Position numbers and translations under genes: made by a program
Notes under the pieces: model-generated
What the model saw: the letters and a program-made list of their open reading frames with translations, nothing else
The model's database searches: none
Told to the model about the DNA's origin: nothing
Shown: one piece after another, positions 16,533 to 18,660 of the stretch
How the letters are laid out: every line of letters begins with the position of its first letter
Numbering within the stretch: position 1 is the stretch's first letter
DNA from: JBBECJ01 sp963763325
GTDB lineage: Bacteria > Chloroflexota > Chloroflexia > Thermomicrobiales > CFX8
Length of the DNA: 18,660 nucleotides
Direction of reading: 5' to 3'
Assembly (NCBI GenBank): GCA_963763325.1
Contig: CAVXOL010000009.1
Coordinates: forward strand, 1-18,660

Positions 16533-17213
16533 ATGCCAACTGGAACGATCGTCCTGCTGAACGGCACGTCCAGTTCGGGCAAGACCAGTCTCGCCAAAGC
16601 CCTGCAGGGCATCATGGATGAACCGTGGCTCCACACGGGCGTCGATGAGTACGCGCCGCACCTGCCGGCGAAGTTCACGACGATTACCGATGAACGCGAT
16701 CCGATCCTGTCCGAATATCTGACACTGATCTACAGGGAACCTGTCGAGCGTGTCGTCGTCGACGTTGCAGATCGCGGTGAGGTCGCCTACGGCACCGGTG
16801 AACTGGTCGATGTGCGCTTGGGAGCAGGCGCGATTCGACTACTGGCAGCGCGGTATCGTGGGATCGCAGCGATGGCCGATGCCGGCGCCAACCTGGTCGT
16901 CGACGATCTGTTCTTCGAGCCGCGAGCGCTCAAGGCTGCGGTCAGCGCGCTGGCCACTTCTGACACGCTGTTTGTCGGGCTTCGCCTCCCATTGGCGGTG
17001 GCCGAGCAACGCGAGCGAGTTCGCGGAGATCGCGGACCGGGCGGGGCGCGGCTCTTCCATGACCGCGTTCACGCCCACGCCATCTACGATCTGGAACTCG
17101 ATACGTCGCAGCACAGCCCCCTCGAATGTGCTCAGATGATCCAGCAGGCCTTGGCCGGGGGCCATCCGCGACGGGCTGTCCTGGAACTTAGCCATTACTA
17201 TCGTGGAACGTAG
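16533..17213 (+). CDS. Chloramphenicol phosphotransferase-like P-loop protein
   Basis: The 226-residue protein starts with a strand and Walker A loop, IVLLNGTSSSGKTS (GTSSSGKTS at 11-19), and has HTGVDEYAPHLP with D38 where CPT proteins place the substrate-activating Asp. Later motifs fit the CPT family: LLAARYRGIAAMADAGANLV, VVDDLFFEPRALKAAV, VGLRLPLAVAEQRERVRGDR (a lid with several Arg) and HDRVHAHAIYDLELDTS near the end. CPT from Streptomyces venezuelae phosphorylates the primary hydroxyl of chloramphenicol, but many homologues act on unknown small molecules. This one is longer than the reference enzyme (about 178 residues), with extra residues in the middle (EPVERVVVDVADRGEVAYG) and a short tail. 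A weak GAGGG lies upstream of the ATG. It is convergent with the DUF2182 gene, 53 bp apart. The family call is good; resistance is not shown. Confidence 0.8.
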   Translation: MPTGTIVLLNGTSSSGKTSLAKALQGIMDEPWLHTGVDEYAPHLPAKFTTITDERDPILSEYLTLIYREPVERVVVDVADRGEVAYGTGELVDVRLGAGAIRLLAARYRGIAAMADAGANLVVDDLFFEPRALKAAVSALATSDTLFVGLRLPLAVAEQRERVRGDRGPGGARLFHDRVHAHAIYDLELDTSQHSPLECAQMIQQALAGGHPRRAVLELSHYYRGT

Positions 17214-17266
17214 CGGAGCCGACCATCGACAGATTGGTTGTGATGGCGATGTACTGCGCGGCAGGG

Positions 17267-18043
17267 CTACATCCCCATATCGTCCATACTCGTCATCGTG
17301 TCGCCGTTGAGACCTGGAGCAAGGTCGGGGAAGAAGATGACGCCAACGGCCAACACGAGGCAGGCGACACCGGCGGCCTGCGCGAACCGCTCGCCGTGCT
17401 TCCATTGCTTCTCGATCGCGATCACGCCGGCGAGGGCAGCCATCGCGAACAGGTTCATGACGCCAAAGGCGATCATCAGCAACATCAGCCCCCAGCAGCA
17501 GCCGAGGCAGAAGAACCCATGGTGCGCCCCTGCTCGCAGGTCGCGCAGCCGGCCTCGGTAATTGCCGTAGTGCAGCAGATTCGCGATCGGCGAGCGGCAG
17601 TGTTGCAGGCAACGATGTTTGAGCGATGTCAGCTGATAGATCCCGGCGCAGGCGAAGATGGCGACCGACGCGGCCGTCGCCCAGCCCGAATACTCCGTCG
17701 CGATCTCACCAGCAGTCCAGGCCAGCAGGAACGCCGGAACGCCGGTCAGCGACCAGGCCAACAGGTAGCCGGACCCAAATGTCGCTATCCGCGGCCCACG
17801 TGCAGTGCGAATCGTCTTCGAATAGATCGTGATCATCGGCAGCGCCGAGGGCAGCATCACCGCCGTCATCATTAGCGTCCACATCACGATGAACGCCAGC
17901 AGCGACATGCCCATCGTGCCCGGCATGATGTCCATGTCCTGCGCCCAGATCACGGTTCCGAGCCAGGCAAGACCGGCGACGATCAGAATAGCGGTGGTCA
18001 GGCCGGTCAGTCCTCGAACGCGGCCCAACGCCCCGGCCGTCAC
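17267..18043 (-). CDS. DUF2182 integral membrane protein
   Basis: The 258-residue protein has about six or seven predicted membrane segments, near residues 15-34, 47-71, 92-113, 121-139, 177-200, 201-211 and 222-239. It matches the DUF2182 (COG5486, predicted metal-binding membrane protein) pattern: the MWTLMMTAVMLPSALPMI segment, then LTSLKHRCLQHCRSP with H143, C145 and C149, and HHGFFCLGCCWGLMLLM with C179, C182 and C183. The C-terminus is Met-rich (TMTSMDDMGM). These Cys, His and Met clusters suggest metal binding, perhaps copper, but the function is not established. The start is GTG at 18043, overlapping the DUF1326 stop by 4 bp (GTGA), so translation is probably coupled. DUF1326 and DUF2182 genes are often neighbours, which supports a joint role. 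Confidence 0.88.
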   Translation of the reverse strand: MTAGALGRVRGLTGLTTAILIVAGLAWLGTVIWAQDMDIMPGTMGMSLLAFIVMWTLMMTAVMLPSALPMITIYSKTIRTARGPRIATFGSGYLLAWSLTGVPAFLLAWTAGEIATEYSGWATAASVAIFACAGIYQLTSLKHRCLQHCRSPIANLLHYGNYRGRLRDLRAGAHHGFFCLGCCWGLMLLMIAFGVMNLFAMAALAGVIAIEKQWKHGERFAQAAGVACLVLAVGVIFFPDLAPGLNGDTMTSMDDMGM

Positions 18044-18645
18044 GCTCCGGACCAGTTGAACGGAGCCGAGAAGCCACTGGTGTCGGTCCCGTCGAACTCA
18101 ATCCCGAATGCGGAAACCTTCGAGCGCGTTCCCGGCGCGACCGTCAACGTCGAGGCGGCCGGATGCGGAATGTTGGTCATCCGAACCGGCTCATCAAACG
18201 GCTCGTTGACCATGTCGGTTACCTCAACATCGATCATGTCGCCGAATCGCGCGCGGTGCTTGCGTCCATCGTCCTCATAGGTGATCGGCACGGACTGCAC
18301 CCCGAGCATCTCGCCGATGACCGCCGTGAGCATCGCCGGCGGGCCACCCAGATCTCCGCTGAGCACCTGCCCAATCTTGCCGGCCTGCTCCTCGGATGCC
18401 CGATCGTCGAGCAGCACGCCGACGCGCCAGTTCCCTTCGCCCATCATTGGCGGCGCGTCGAGCACCATCCCGAACGACAGGTCACTGACATCGACACCGT
18501 CGATCGTGCCGCGATCGATGTGGAACGCCAGTAACGCGTTGCAGCGCTCATGCGTGGCGGGCAACTTGAGCCACGACCAGGTGCATGGACAGGGCGCATC
18601 ACAGTTGCAGTTCTCAAAATACGTGCCCTCCAACGACCAGCTCAT
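18040..18645 (-). CDS. DUF1326 domain-containing protein
   Basis: The 201-residue soluble protein starts at ATG 18645, preceded by GGGGAG with a 6-nt spacer. The N-terminus MSWSLEGTYFENCNCDAPC is the DUF1326 hallmark, with four Cys in CNCDAPCPC (C13, C15, C19, C21). CNALLAFHIDRGTIDGVDVS and DRASEEQAGKIGQVLSGD follow as in other members, and the protein ends SAFGIEFDGTDTSGFSAPFN. There is no signal peptide, so it is probably cytosolic, with the Cys cluster likely to bind a metal (inference). It is the first gene of a two-gene unit with DUF2182. The family function is unknown. The promoter lies beyond the window's right edge. Confidence 0.9.
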   Translation of the reverse strand: MSWSLEGTYFENCNCDAPCPCTWSWLKLPATHERCNALLAFHIDRGTIDGVDVSDLSFGMVLDAPPMMGEGNWRVGVLLDDRASEEQAGKIGQVLSGDLGGPPAMLTAVIGEMLGVQSVPITYEDDGRKHRARFGDMIDVEVTDMVNEPFDEPVRMTNIPHPAASTLTVAPGTRSKVSAFGIEFDGTDTSGFSAPFNWSGA

Positions 18646-18660
18646 GGCGCACTCCCCTTC

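Overview
The window is GC-rich, with strongly G/C-biased third codon positions, and carries a mix typical of a Chloroflexota chromosome, probably class Thermomicrobia (Sphaerobacter-like). The hints are RTX-repeat secreted proteins, a lipoprotein with a Thr/Pro-rich linker, a MalT-like LuxR regulator of about 890 residues, and a kinase/cyclase-like/AfsR-type ATPase fusion. The taxonomic call is inference from gene style only. I see no rRNA, tRNA, IS element, phage gene or CRISPR array.

Region 1 (1-6594, all minus strand) reads right to left. First is a Ser/Thr protein kinase fused to a degenerate nucleotidyl-cyclase-like domain, an NB-ARC/AfsR-type ATPase and a helical repeat tail (3094-6594). 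Then come a secreted RTX-repeat protein (1686-2975), a small FHA/winged-helix transcription factor (919-1557) and a second secreted RTX protein that runs off the left edge (1-728). Kinase, phosphothreonine-reading regulator and two exported Ca2+-binding repeat proteins together suggest a phospho-signalling cassette controlling surface or secreted proteins.

Region 2 (6811-10967, plus) is a flavin amine oxidase followed by a LAL-type (MalT-like) LuxR regulator. It is divergent from the kinase across about 215 bp that hold a perfect 8-bp inverted repeat.

Region 3 (11113-13248, plus) is a tight three-gene unit: SnoaL-like NTF2-fold protein, flavin monooxygenase-like oxidoreductase and a calycin-like beta-barrel protein. 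It meets the convergent gene of region 4 stop to stop in the palindrome TGATCA.

Region 4 (13249-15051, minus) holds a lipoprotein N-acetylmuramoyl-L-alanine amidase and an AbrB/PIN toxin-antitoxin pair with a 21-bp dyad upstream. Region 5 (15250-17213, plus) has an acyl-CoA dehydrogenase and a chloramphenicol-phosphotransferase-like P-loop protein. Region 6 (17267-18645, minus) is a DUF1326/DUF2182 pair with translational overlap.

A striking feature is the number of single-base frame changes in otherwise well-conserved genes: one in RTX-I, several in RTX-II, about eight in the 3' part of the kinase fusion, two in the amine oxidase, and one each in the amidase and acyl-CoA dehydrogenase. The reading frames resume cleanly with no nonsense substitutions, and many changes lie in G/C runs or short repeats. 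I therefore think most are sequence or assembly errors rather than true decay, but this cannot be settled from the sequence alone. These genes are annotated over their full reconstructed span.
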